In this document: positions 1-7,910 of the stretch, one piece after another | Numbering within the stretch: position 1 is the stretch's first letter | Layout: every line of letters starts with the position of its first letter | Source of the DNA: Neobacillus soli NBRC 102451 | Lineage (GTDB): Bacteria > Bacillota > Bacilli > Bacillales > Cytobacillaceae | Length of the DNA stretch: 64,000 bases | NCBI RefSeq assembly: GCF_001591665.1 | Contig: NZ_BCVI01000052.1 | Location: 1-64,000 of the forward strand | Direction: 5' to 3' | Notes under the pieces: generated by a model | What the model was told of the DNA's origin: nothing | The model's input: the letters and a program-made list of their open reading frames with translations, nothing else | Databases searched by the model: none | Translations under genes and position numbers: made by a program

Positions 1-179
1 GAGCTCTTATTAAAGACATTTTCTCTTCTTTCCTAGGCAGTTTTGTCTTTAAGTTCTCTTATTAAAGAAATTTTCTCTTCTCGCCTAGGTAGTTTTGTCT
101 TTAAGAGCTCTTATTAAAGACATTTTCTCTTCTTTCCCAGGTAGTTTTGTCTTTAAGAGCTCTTATTAAAGACATTTTT
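1..179. repeat. 52-bp tandem repeat array A (three full units plus a partial)
   Basis: Units begin at 1, 53, 105 and 157, an exact 52-bp period. Each carries a conserved pair of arms, GTCTTTAA and TTAAAGAC, around GAGCTCTTA, which can form an 8-bp hairpin. The rest of the unit is a pyrimidine-rich stretch with CCTAGG in most copies. Unit 2 has a few substitutions. The array starts at the window edge and may continue beyond it. It shares its period and core with the array at 7911-8356 but not the spacer. Function unknown. Confidence 0.9.
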
Positions 180-274
180 GGTCCACTTTAAAAATAGCTC
201 TTAGGCTGTCCTTGGTTTTTGGGGTATCAGGAGCGATGTCTAAGGAATCCTCGGGAAGTAAGAAACTAAAACCT

Positions 275-1066
275 TCAGTCTTCCTGAATTTCCTTAATAC
301 TCTTCCCACCTAAAAAAGCGTGGCCGGTAATAAATTTGCCTGCCGTTGTAAACCCGTATTTTGCATAGACCTTTTCAATTTTCTCATTGATTGGAAAAAC
401 CCAAAAATCCTTTTTGCCGCTTTTCTTCACTTCTTCCTGCAGGAAGTAGATCAGTTCGCCAATTAGGCCCTTTCCTCTGAATTCTTCTTTGGTTGCAACG
501 CTCTCCATACGGGCTTGATCGCCATGCTCAAATATACAGGCTGTTGCACATGCTTCCCCATCATAGCGAAGAAGATAGTGCGTGAATGCAGGGTGTTTAA
601 ACTCTTCAGGAAAAGCCTTTTCCCTTATTTCCCTCCCGCCAAACTCTTTAATACTGCATTCAATTTCTAAAGCCTCGTGAAAATTAGCCTCCGTAACTAT
701 TTCAATCGAAACTAGCTCATTTCTTTTTTGATCATTAACTTCCTTATTCCAAATTTGAACCGGGCTGACTAATTCCTCAAAGCCAAATTTATAAGAATCT
801 AATTCTTTAATGAATGGAACTAGTTTTTCAAGATTATAGAGATAAAAACGCGGGATTATATTTCTCTCCTGATAAAACTGAATGACTTCTTCGATTACAG
901 CCCTTGGATTTTCCGGTATGTCGTGAATATGTGCGTGATTGGCATCGTAATAAGTTGGCTGGTCTTCATTATAAAAAAGATAACCCCAAGATGTGTTTTT
1001 TCGTTTTGTAAAGGTGTCAAGGTAGGCGATTTCAAGCTCCAAGACCTTTTGAAATAAGTTTTCCAA
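275..1066 (-). CDS. GNAT family N-acetyltransferase
   Basis: The C-terminal half is a GNAT fold: an acetyl-CoA loop is visible as RGKGLIGEL, followed by a helix and the terminal YAKYGF segment. The substrate is not predictable. The N-terminal half (about 120 residues) resembles the extra GNAT-like lobe of two-domain Bacillus acetyltransferases. I chose a TTG start at 1066 because GGAGG lies 8 nt upstream of it; the upstream ATG at 1081 and GTG at 1090 have no Shine-Dalgarno. The gene stands alone, about 100 bp from repeat array A. Family confident, substrate unknown. Confidence 0.85.
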   Translation of the reverse strand: MENLFQKVLELEIAYLDTFTKRKNTSWGYLFYNEDQPTYYDANHAHIHDIPENPRAVIEEVIQFYQERNIIPRFYLYNLEKLVPFIKELDSYKFGFEELVSPVQIWNKEVNDQKRNELVSIEIVTEANFHEALEIECSIKEFGGREIREKAFPEEFKHPAFTHYLLRYDGEACATACIFEHGDQARMESVATKEEFRGKGLIGELIYFLQEEVKKSGKKDFWVFPINEKIEKVYAKYGFTTAGKFITGHAFLGGKSIKEIQED

Positions 1067-1307
1067 GATATGTTCCTCCATTTGTCTCACAGTATTAATT
1101 TGGTAGGCTTATCAATTACAGCTGTTCTATTTCTATTGCATCGTTCAGGTGAAAAGCATGGGAATGGGATGACTTTTTTGCGCAAAATGTTAGCTCATCG
1201 TAATCGTTCATTTATCATTCTCCATTAAAATAACTTTCTCCAATCGTCAATAACATTTTACCATAATAACCCACATTTGCTAATTCACTAAGAAGCTCGT
1301 TACTAAA

Positions 1308-1341
1308 CAAAAAAAAACGTCTCCACTTTTGTAGAAACGTA
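1308..1341 (-). terminator. intrinsic terminator after the 1349-2356 operon
   Basis: On the minus strand an imperfect ACGT...ACGT stem is followed by a run of nine T. It lies just past the stop of the small membrane protein gene and ends the three-gene minus-strand unit. Confidence 0.65.
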
Positions 1342-1348
1342 CGCGTAG

Positions 1349-1630
1349 TTAATTAATATTTTTAAGCCAGGTCATTATACGAACAACTTGAAATGGTTCA
1401 AACCAAGTAACTAAAAATAGGATAATAAAAAAGGAAGCGAGTGATAAAAATTTTATACTACCTTTTTCCTTTTTAGAGATAGCAATAAAACTTAATACAA
1501 CTCCAATTAATAAAAAAATAACGCCTATAAGTACAGTCGGTTCAAAATGGCCCTCCACTATCCAATTTAAGCCAAAGGAAAGTAATCCTAAAAATATAAA
1601 GACTATTGACCATAAACTGAATGGTTTCAT
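1349..1630 (-). CDS. small three-helix membrane protein, unknown function
   Basis: 93 residues with three hydrophobic segments (about 7-27, 32-52 and 60-78) separated by short charged loops such as SKKEKGS. AAGGAGGGAG precedes the ATG at a normal distance. It is the last gene of a unit with the 55-residue membrane protein and the P-loop protein upstream, with about 17 bp to its neighbour. I do not recognise a named family, and there is no catalytic motif. Confidence 0.65.
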   Translation of the reverse strand: MKPFSLWSIVFIFLGLLSFGLNWIVEGHFEPTVLIGVIFLLIGVVLSFIAISKKEKGSIKFLSLASFFIILFLVTWFEPFQVVRIMTWLKNIN

Positions 1631-1647
1631 AATACTCCCTCCTTAAT

Positions 1648-1815
1648 TTAAAAAACTCTCATTTTTCTTAATTCAAAAATACCACCAATGAATCCAACAA
1701 ATCCTCCCAAGGAAAATATTATAGAAATAAACGATAAACCTGCAGTCGTTATGTTATATATCCCAAGTATGCACAATAAAAGGGAACCAATTAACCCAAT
1801 AATTACTCTTGCCAT
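1648..1815 (-). CDS. small two-helix membrane protein, unknown function
   Basis: About 55 residues with two hydrophobic helices rich in Gly and Ile. The reading frame extends upstream to 1875, but that would overlap the upstream gene by 50 bp without a Shine-Dalgarno. ATG at 1815 follows GGAGGTG, with rather long spacing (about 16 nt), so the start is uncertain. It sits between the P-loop protein and the three-helix protein. No family recognised. Confidence 0.5.
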   Translation of the reverse strand: MARVIIGLIGSLLLCILGIYNITTAGLSFISIIFSLGGFVGFIGGIFELRKMRVF

Positions 1816-1825
1816 TTTACTAATT

Positions 1826-2356
1826 TCAAACACCTCCAATTGAAAGCCATTTTCCAACGTAATCTCCAATCTCACTATTATCCTTTAAAATAATGACCTT
1901 ATCATGAAATTGGTTTAGGAGTTTCATGATTTCTGGTTTACTTTTGTGTTCAAAATGGGTGTTCCACTGAAACATTTTCCTAAACATTTTGAATGTCGGT
2001 TGATAGTTTGCTTTTTCAAGTCCAATTTTTTGTAAAATAAATCTTTTAGTAATTCGATATTTTCTTTTGGAAAAATTAGTATCTAAAAAAATAATCCAGT
2101 CTGCACTCTGAAAGCTTGGCGACACCCATTCATAATGAACACCCTCTAGAATCCAAGCCTCCGTTTGAATAATTGAGTTCAAATAATCATCCCTTTCATC
2201 AACCGTTCTCCTTACGTCTCCTGTTTTAAACCGTTTCCAAACAACATTATCTAATTCATAAAACGGAATTTGTAGCTTTGTTGATAGAGTTCTAGCCAAT
2301 GTTGTTTTTCCACTACCCACAGATCCAATAATATGAATTTTATTAGGAATGTTCAT
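1826..2356 (-). CDS. P-loop nucleotide kinase-like protein (FlaR / topology-modulation family)
   Basis: The N-terminus carries a Walker A loop, GSVGSGKTT, directly after the first beta strand (KIHIIG). A later WIIFLDT strand fits a Walker B position. Length (about 176) and layout match the adenylate-kinase-like proteins annotated as DNA topology modulation protein FlaR. The true substrate of that family is poorly established. ATG at 2356 is preferred; GTG at 2362 is also possible. It is the first gene of a minus-strand unit, divergent from the methyltransferase at 2603. Confidence 0.75.
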   Translation of the reverse strand: MNIPNKIHIIGSVGSGKTTLARTLSTKLQIPFYELDNVVWKRFKTGDVRRTVDERDDYLNSIIQTEAWILEGVHYEWVSPSFQSADWIIFLDTNFSKRKYRITKRFILQKIGLEKANYQPTFKMFRKMFQWNTHFEHKSKPEIMKLLNQFHDKVIILKDNSEIGDYVGKWLSIGGV

Positions 2357-2602
2357 TCCCACTTATACCACCGCCATTAAGGAAAAATACCTTATTTTTA
2401 TTATTGAAGCCTACATGTTTATTTTCCAACCCAAGGCTAAGTTACTTCCAAGAGAAAAGCTGAGTATACGTTTTCATAATATTATATCAATTCGCAAGGT
2501 TTCTGTTAAAATATTCAATGGTTATAACATAATGAAGTCTAGAAAAAATTGTCGGGTTATATCCTTTGAAGGTTAAAAATGCTAGGCGAGGAGATGTTTT
2601 GT

Positions 2603-3334
2603 ATGGAATATAGAGGAGCGAGTGTTTACGACCAAGCAGATTTTTTATCTAATTATATGAAAAGAAGGGGCAGACAAGATAGCCCCAACAATGCGATTGA
2701 AAGACCAATCATTTATGAACTAATTGGTGACTTTCATGATAAAAGCATTTTAGACCTGGGTTGTGGTGATGCATCATTTGGCAAGGAGCTGCTGAATCAA
2801 GGAGCGAAGTTTTTTACTGGTGTCGAAGGTTCAGAACAAATGATTGCTTCTGCAAATAGCCATTTATCTGGAGAAAACGGAACGATCCATTTCGATACAA
2901 TGGAGTCATACAATTACCCCGCGGACGAATTTGACATTGTAACTTCTCGTTTTGCCATTCACTATGTTTCAGATGTTCATCTGCTATTTTTCAATGTGCG
3001 TAAAGCCTTAAAAGAAAATGGCAAGTTTGTATTTAGTGTTCAACATCCGCTCACAACTTCTTCTTTTCTAAGCAATCAAACGGGAGAGAAGCGTGGGAAC
3101 TGGATTGTTGATGATTATTTTCGTGAAGGAGAAAGAAAAGAGCCGTGGATTGAAAAAGTAGTAGTGAAGTATCATCGAACAATTGAACAATACTTCAGAG
3201 CCCTTACTAATGCTGGTTTTTCAGTTGTAGATTTACGGGAAGGCACGCCAAAACGCGAGCATTTCAGCAGTGATGAAGAGTTCTTAAGAAGGCAAAGGAT
3301 TCCAGTGGTACTGGCTTTTTCTTGTGTAAAATAG
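2603..3334 (+). CDS. class I SAM-dependent methyltransferase
   Basis: The SAM-binding motif I is clear (ILDLGCGDASFG), followed by an acidic motif II (GVEGSEQM) and the post-motif DIVTSRFAIHYV typical of Methyltransf_11/25 proteins. The C-terminal third contains an FSVQHPL segment usual in small-molecule methyltransferases. Start: ATG at 2603 has AGGAG 9 nt upstream. The frame is open from 2579, but those starts lack a ribosome site. About 243 residues. Substrate unknown. It ends in a hairpin shared with the convergent signal peptidase gene. Confidence 0.85.
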   Translation: MEYRGASVYDQADFLSNYMKRRGRQDSPNNAIERPIIYELIGDFHDKSILDLGCGDASFGKELLNQGAKFFTGVEGSEQMIASANSHLSGENGTIHFDTMESYNYPADEFDIVTSRFAIHYVSDVHLLFFNVRKALKENGKFVFSVQHPLTTSSFLSNQTGEKRGNWIVDDYFREGERKEPWIEKVVVKYHRTIEQYFRALTNAGFSVVDLREGTPKREHFSSDEEFLRRQRIPVVLAFSCVK

Positions 3335-3360
3335 CACTTGGATTCGCCAAGTGCTTTTCT
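3334..3360. terminator. bidirectional terminator between methyltransferase and signal peptidase
   Basis: Perfect 8-bp stem GCACTTGG / CCAAGTGC with a 5-nt loop, followed by TTTTCTTT on the plus strand and by ATTTT on the minus strand. The flanking genes converge. Confidence 0.85.
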
Positions 3361-3371
3361 TTACTATCAAT

Positions 3372-3914
3372 CTACTTTATATTTCTAACATTTGAAAAGG
3401 GATAGAGGACAAACTCACTTGTTCCTACCACCCTGGCTTCTTTTATAAACCCTAGGCCATTCCGGCTATCCTTGCTATATAAGCGATTGTCACCCATAAC
3501 AAAATAGTGGTTTACCGGGACAACGATTGGACCGAAGTCTTCCGTCAATTTACTTCCTTGTTGTTTAGCTAATTTAAGGTTCTGTGACAGATAGGTTTCC
3601 TTAAAGAGCACTCCATTTATAAATAATTGATCATCCTTCATTTTAATTTTATCTCCCGGCATACCAATGATTCTTTTTACATAGTTTTCATTGGGTCCTT
3701 TAATGATAACAATGTCACCCCTGTTAAAATTATCTGTAGGATGGACTTTATTAACAAAGATTTTTTCCTGATTATGTAAGGTTGGTTCCATGGAAGCACC
3801 ATCTACTATGTATGGCGAAAATAGAAATGTACGAATAACCATGGACAGTCCTAACGCAATAAATAATGTTTTCATCCAGCTTTTTAAATCACCTTTTGAT
3901 TTTGAACCTAACAT
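3372..3914 (-). CDS. type I signal peptidase (SipS/SipX-like)
   Basis: Cleaves signal peptides of exported proteins at the outer face of the membrane. One N-terminal membrane helix (about 15-33) is followed by the serine nucleophile in GASMEPT (Ser41) and the general base lysine in NYVKRIIGMPGD (Lys80). The late GDNR...SKDSRN motif of S26A peptidases is present. The length of 180 matches the short Bacillus enzymes. GAGGTGG precedes the ATG. This is probably one of several paralogues, so I give no specific letter. Confidence 0.95.
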   Translation of the reverse strand: MLGSKSKGDLKSWMKTLFIALGLSMVIRTFLFSPYIVDGASMEPTLHNQEKIFVNKVHPTDNFNRGDIVIIKGPNENYVKRIIGMPGDKIKMKDDQLFINGVLFKETYLSQNLKLAKQQGSKLTEDFGPIVVPVNHYFVMGDNRLYSKDSRNGLGFIKEARVVGTSEFVLYPFSNVRNIK

Positions 3915-4046
3915 TATTAAACCACCTCTCGTCTAATTACCAAGGTTTCCCTTACTAAATGGTATATTCAACATCTAGGAATCAAAATCCTTCTTAATTA
4001 AGTTCTTGATTGGTTGGGGGTAATCGATTTGATGTTTTATTATATA

Positions 4047-4080
4047 AAAAACAGACTGACAATTATTAGTCACTCTGTTC
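4047..4080 (-). terminator. intrinsic terminator after the transglutaminase-like gene
   Basis: On the minus strand an ACAGA...TGACT / AGTC...TGT imperfect stem is followed by TTTTTTATAT, about 25 bp past the stop codon at 4102. Confidence 0.6.
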
Positions 4081-4101
4081 CTAAATCTACCGTTTGATTG
4101 G

Positions 4102-4710
4102 TTATGAAACCGATTCTGGCCGTTTGAAAAATAACTCTCTGCAATCCACCGATTGCTGCATCGATGAAATGACAGATTCTAAGGGTCTGCTATACACAAA
4201 CGGGTAATCAATCTCATCTAGTTCCGTTCGGATTGGGTAGGCCAGCTTCTCCGGGCTAATACTGAATTCAGAGTGTACCCCTGGTTTATTTCCTCTTGGG
4301 TCGACACGAAACCAAGTGTAGAGCTCCTGAAAATATACAGCATTTAATCCATGAAGAGCATAGCCAGATTCAGGTGTTCCCTTTCGTGTTACCCGCTGAT
4401 AACAAAGCCCCGCGGGAATCCCCATTCCTCTTAACAAAGCAGCAAGTAAATGTGCCTTCGCAAAACAAATCCCTTCTTTTTGTACTAAAGTATCCGAAGC
4501 GCTAATCGTTATCTTCGCGCTTCCATTGTCAAATGAATGCCGAATTTCATCCCTGACGAACTCGAAGGCAAGTTGCGCCCTATCATACTTATTTTTCCCG
4601 ATACTCTGAAACTCCTCAATTTTCCCACGAATAACTGGATGTCGAAAGTTGATTAGCTCAGTTTCTTCTAAATAGGCCTCCATGTCTTCCGGGCAAAGAA
4701 TTAAATTCAT
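4102..4710 (-). CDS. transglutaminase-like superfamily protein
   Basis: The papain-like triad of transglutaminase-core proteins is visible: Cys82 in EGICFAKAHLL, His120 in YALHGLNAV and Asp137 in WFRVDPRG. No signal peptide, so probably cytoplasmic. Many proteins of this family are proteases or amidases rather than cross-linkers, and the substrate is not predictable. 202 residues, single-gene unit with its own terminator. The upstream region contains a decayed DUF6176 gene. Confidence 0.85.
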   Translation of the reverse strand: MNLILCPEDMEAYLEETELINFRHPVIRGKIEEFQSIGKNKYDRAQLAFEFVRDEIRHSFDNGSAKITISASDTLVQKEGICFAKAHLLAALLRGMGIPAGLCYQRVTRKGTPESGYALHGLNAVYFQELYTWFRVDPRGNKPGVHSEFSISPEKLAYPIRTELDEIDYPFVYSRPLESVISSMQQSVDCRELFFKRPESVS

Positions 4711-4844
4711 TTAATCACCCCATCTTTGATTACTAAATCCATTATAAAAGGTTAATAGGGTGGATTCAGTGATGTAAATCAAGGCGAGTCTAGCTGCGTC
4801 ACAATCTAAATCAAATATAAATCAGATTTATACCTTCCTACTTT

Positions 4845-5028
4845 TCACTTTAGACCATCATATTCTCCCGTTTCGTCTTTTTCTCGAAAAATGGTATCCA
4901 CAAACATCTTTTCACCCTTAAGAGTAGGAAGAACCTAATCCATATGCTGTTTAAGTAATTCCATCCACTCATCAACCTTCTCAAGCTTACCCTTCTTTTA
5001 CCCGAAATTTGCTTAATTCAACCTTTAT
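4845..5028 (-). pseudogene. DUF6176-family remnant
   Basis: Reading the minus strand from 5028 gives KVELSKFRVKEG, then, after removing one T near 4989, KLEKVDEWMELLKQHMD, a TAG stop, and VLPTLKGEKMFVDTIFRE. This is the characteristic DUF6176 order. Disablements are an ATA where the ATG should be (AGGAGG lies 5 nt upstream), a +1 frameshift, an in-frame TAG near 4938, and loss of the C-terminal half. Function of the intact family is unknown. Confidence 0.75.
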
Positions 5029-5078
5029 AATAACCTCCTAGGGGAATCTTGGTAATTATTTTTGAAACTTGTTTATCT

Positions 5079-5255
5079 TCATTTTTTATTAATGATGTAT
5101 CGATTCATTTTTTTATTAATCATCATATTTCCTACTAAAAATGCGATTATGCAGATGACTACGGACCAGATGCCAAGGTTGCTCAAATATATGTTTCCAA
5201 TGAATATCAGCAGCAACAGCCATCCAAATTTAAGTAACCAATAAATAAAGTACAT
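5079..5255 (-). CDS. 58-residue membrane protein, unknown function
   Basis: ATG at 5255 is preceded by AAAGGA at good spacing. The product starts MYFIYWLLKFGWLLLL, has two membrane helices (about 8-25 and 30-48) and ends in a basic tail (NKKMNRYIINKK). Codon use and the Shine-Dalgarno support a real gene rather than the overlapping plus-strand frame. It lies between the DUF6176 remnant and the DUF4179 operon. Family not recognised. Confidence 0.6.
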   Translation of the reverse strand: MYFIYWLLKFGWLLLLIFIGNIYLSNLGIWSVVICIIAFLVGNMMINKKMNRYIINKK

Positions 5256-5361
5256 TAGATTCGTCCTTTCAAAAAATTGACTATACTCCTATATTCACCG
5301 ATATTCATTTATTTTTCAACGCAACTGCTATTCTTTTGGCTTTCTTGGGTAACATTGAAAA

Positions 5362-5389
5362 CGGTCACGTAACAGAGTCTACGTGACCG
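5362..5389. other. perfect 10-bp inverted repeat, orphan hairpin
   Basis: CGGTCACGTA (5362-5371) and TACGTGACCG (5380-5389) flank an 8-nt loop. A related but weaker stem, CGTAGA / TCTACG, follows near 5410-5425 and repeats the CTACGTGAC string. There is no T-run, so it is not a classical terminator. It sits about 80 bp downstream of the DUF4179 gene stop. Confidence 0.6.
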
Positions 5390-5470
5390 AAATGTGGTTG
5401 GAGCAATGAAATCGGGCTCGTAGAAGGGCTCTACGTGACAGCTTTTCACTCCTCACTCCGAAAGTATTGT

Positions 5471-6811
5471 TTACTTTAAATCAATTTTCACCGGTTCTAA
5501 TTCAAACGGCATATTCATGGCAAGTGAGTTTAATGCCACCCTTACAACAAAATCATTGGCATTAAAATTATCTAGTTCACTAAGGTCAAAGGTGCTGCTG
5601 AACCGTAATTTATCCTTATCTATGGTTTTTACTGAATGGTTTATTGGTTTTTCATATATTTCTTTCCTAGATTCCTTCACCAACGTGACATCATTTCGGG
5701 CAAAGTCATGAAAGAACATAAAACCATTATTTCCTTTCTCTCCCTTATTTACTTGAAAATCTACTGTGAATGTCTTATCCTTTAACTTGATGTTTTCCAC
5801 TGTTACGGAAAGGTTTTGTCTGTCAGACTTTATTTGAGCAGGAGTCTGTTCGTTTAAGGAAACAAATTGATTAGGCTCAGAAATAGCTACTTGTGGACGA
5901 ATTTCTAGATAACTCGATTTGCCTTTTAAAGGCTGAAGGATGTTCGTTCTTCCTTTAATAATAATTTGGTCCCCTACCTTATTTTTTTCAAGAGTCATAT
6001 CTGTTATCAGATGAATAGGATTTCCTTTGTCATCATAGAGCTCCATCCTGATATCATCATGTTTTCCTTGACTTGGTATTGTGGCTGTATAATTAATTGC
6101 GGTTGAAGCCTGCCCCGTGATAATGGAATCGACATGGATTTTGTAATGATTCCACGTACTTTCTTGATCAACCACTTTGGTTTCATAGGATAATTGCTTA
6201 ATGGGAACATTAAATCTCCAAGACCCTTCTTTATCACCTATACTCTTGAATTCTAGTGGAAATGTTGTGTCCGCAGGTAATTCCGATTTTGGATAACTAA
6301 GCTGGATATGCCCGCTGAATCCTTTGCCTGACGGGTCCATATAGATAACTTCTTTCGTTTCACCAAGACTTTCATCCCCATTAAAAATTTCATAAAAGCC
6401 CCTGGCACGACCATCTTCATCCGTTTTCACGTTTCCTTTTACATCAAACGTAACCCCAATAACAGCCCCATCATAATACGCACTTGTAATCGCTACATTA
6501 ATCCCTTTGGAGCTCGCTGTTTCATTCACTTGCGTAATTAGTTTTTGCGAGGCAAGGTCTTCGCCAACTAGGTCTTTATAAAGCAGTCCAACTAAAGGCA
6601 TATCTGCCATAACTTTAGATATAGAAGGAAACATAAAACTAGAGGAAATCATAATAACCGCCGCCGCTGCGGTTGAAAAAAGAAGCACTTTATTTTTCCG
6701 CTGCTTTTCACTCGAATTTGCTCGTCTAACACCTGTCTTAATTGCCTGTAAAACATCCTCTTTGGGCACCTCAATTTTTTCAATTTCGTCATGAAATAGT
6801 TTCTTCTCCAT
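5471..6811 (-). CDS. DUF4179 protein, probable membrane-bound anti-sigma partner
   Basis: About 446 residues: a short acidic cytoplasmic N-terminus, a KNK stop-transfer end, one membrane helix (about 43-65, VLLFSTAAAAVIMISSSF), then a large extracytoplasmic part beginning with the DUF4179 domain (ASSKGINVAITSAYYDG). ATG at 6811 has AGGAGG 11 nt upstream; the frame continues upstream to a TTG that is too close to that site. The start overlaps the end of the ECF sigma gene by 23 bp, implying translational coupling. By family precedent it holds the sigma factor inactive at the membrane; the signal is unknown. Confidence 0.8.
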   Translation of the reverse strand: MEKKLFHDEIEKIEVPKEDVLQAIKTGVRRANSSEKQRKNKVLLFSTAAAAVIMISSSFMFPSISKVMADMPLVGLLYKDLVGEDLASQKLITQVNETASSKGINVAITSAYYDGAVIGVTFDVKGNVKTDEDGRARGFYEIFNGDESLGETKEVIYMDPSGKGFSGHIQLSYPKSELPADTTFPLEFKSIGDKEGSWRFNVPIKQLSYETKVVDQESTWNHYKIHVDSIITGQASTAINYTATIPSQGKHDDIRMELYDDKGNPIHLITDMTLEKNKVGDQIIIKGRTNILQPLKGKSSYLEIRPQVAISEPNQFVSLNEQTPAQIKSDRQNLSVTVENIKLKDKTFTVDFQVNKGEKGNNGFMFFHDFARNDVTLVKESRKEIYEKPINHSVKTIDKDKLRFSSTFDLSELDNFNANDFVVRVALNSLAMNMPFELEPVKIDLK

Positions 6812-7325
6812 TATACCCAATTCCTCCTAACAGTTTTTTTAACTGGTTTTTCCCGCGAAATAAATACGTTTTCACAGTATTTTCAGGCACTTCCATTACC
6901 TTGGCTACTTCGCTTATGGGCAAGTCCCGATAGTAAAATAAAATTACCGCATTTCGATAATGGTCCTTTAATTGATGTATGGCATCTATTAAATCTATAC
7001 ACTCGTCCCGCTTTTCCGCTTTCGCTGGTAAGACATCCTTTATTTTTTCAATCGGCATTTCTTTCTTCTTCCGTTTCAATACATCATAAGCACAAAAGAT
7101 AAGAATTCTTGTAAGCCAGGTTAGAAAATATCGCTCCTCCCTAAGTTGCACTACGCCTAAAAGGGCTTTATAGGCGGTTTCTTGAATCACATCTAAAGCA
7201 TCTTCCCGATTGCCTACATATAGATAAGCCGTACGATATAATTGATCACTATGTAAAATCAACAGCTGTTCAAATGCTCTTTTGTTTCCCTTTATTGCCT
7301 TTTTAATCAGTCGCGGTTCATCCAT
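6789..7325 (-). CDS. ECF RNA polymerase sigma factor (SigV/SigM-like)
   Basis: 178 residues with region 2 (LLILHSDQLYRTAYLYVGNR, then EDALDVIQETAYKA) and region 4 (FYYRDLPISEVAKVMEVPENTVKTYLFRGKNQLKKLL). GAAAGGAGG precedes ATG 7325. Its gene overlaps the DUF4179 gene downstream, the usual sigma/anti-sigma arrangement. An ECF-like promoter motif (TGAAAC) lies 46 bp upstream, suggesting autoregulation. I cannot assign it to a specific B. subtilis sigma. Confidence 0.92.
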   Translation of the reverse strand: MDEPRLIKKAIKGNKRAFEQLLILHSDQLYRTAYLYVGNREDALDVIQETAYKALLGVVQLREERYFLTWLTRILIFCAYDVLKRKKKEMPIEKIKDVLPAKAEKRDECIDLIDAIHQLKDHYRNAVILFYYRDLPISEVAKVMEVPENTVKTYLFRGKNQLKKLLGGIGYNGEETIS

Positions 7326-7343
7326 TTCCCTGCCTCCTTTCTC

Positions 7344-7376
7344 ACATTAGAGAAGAGTACCTACAAAAAAGTTTCA
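7344..7376 (-). promoter_or_regulatory. candidate ECF-type autoregulatory promoter
   Basis: On the minus strand TGAAAC (7376-7371) is followed by a T-rich spacer and GTACTC/TTCTC about 16 nt later, upstream of the sigma gene. TGAAAC is the -35 core shared by Bacillus ECF sigmas. The -10 element is not a clean CGTC or CGTA match, so this is a suggestion. Confidence 0.4.
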
Positions 7377-7425
7377 ACTTTTTATATAATCGTTCGTTTA
7401 GTAAGTTTAATTCATATTTTACTAT

Positions 7426-7451
7426 AAAAAGAAAACCCGCCGGCTGGCGGG
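7426..7451 (-). terminator. intrinsic terminator after the padR-like gene
   Basis: CCCGCC / GGCGGG stem with a 4-nt loop, followed on the minus strand by TTTTCTTTTT. It lies 42 bp past the stop of the padR-like reading frame. Confidence 0.85.
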
Positions 7452-7492
7452 ATAAGTAAATATTCTGCTATTCAATCAGATACAGCTAAGAA

Positions 7493-7836
7493 TCATATTT
7501 TTTTCATTTTCCGATATCGCCGTTCCGCTTTGAAACTAAAAATAAGGCATAAAGCAATCTGCATTCTTTCAGAATCAAGGCGCAGCATCTCTTTTCCCGC
7601 TTCAGTAATCATATAGACCTTCCGGCGGCTATTCCCGCTCTCGACAAGCTGAATAAATTTGAGTTTTAATAAATTTTCAATCGCCCCATACAGGGTCCCG
7701 GCAACCATTCTTACCTGCCCGTCACTAAGTTCCTCCACCTTTTGTAGAATTAGATACCCATGTGCGGCTCTAACAGTGACAAAAGGATATAATAAACCGT
7801 TTCCGTGAGTGGTATATGTTTATTCCTTTTCATCAT
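7493..7836 (-). pseudogene. PadR-family transcriptional regulator, frameshifted
   Basis: AGGAGG and ATGATG at 7836 open a frame reading KRNKHIPLTETVYYILLSLLEP. It then fails near 7765: the correct continuation AHGYLILQKVEELSDGQV is in the +1 frame. From there the frame is open to 7493 with the winged-helix part (GTLYGAIENLLK, RRKVYMITEAGKEML). One missing base in the CC-GCAC region explains it, so it is either a recent pseudogene or a sequencing error. The usual DUF2812 partner gene is absent. A palindrome at 7864-7876 looks like its operator. Confidence 0.8.
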
Positions 7837-7863
7837 TTCCTCCTGTATTATGATTGTATTTAT

Positions 7864-7876
7864 ACAGTTGAACTGT
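7864..7876. promoter_or_regulatory. palindromic operator candidate upstream of padR
   Basis: ACAGTTGAACTGT, a perfect 6-bp palindrome about one centre base, embedded in a longer TATA-ACAGTT-AACTGT-TATA context, 28 bp upstream of the padR start. The position and symmetry fit autoregulation by a PadR dimer. Confidence 0.5.
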
Positions 7877-7910
7877 TTATATCAATAGACGAAACCCTAT
7901 GGCTTTTTGA

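Noticed and set aside
2349..2576. 75-codon plus-strand ORF before the methyltransferase gene
   Set aside because: Poor codon pattern, no ribosome site, and it overlaps the start of the P-loop gene. It is the divergent promoter region.
5062..5244. 60-codon plus-strand ORF
   Set aside because: It is the antisense shadow of the 58-residue membrane gene at 5079-5255, which has a ribosome site and sensible protein.
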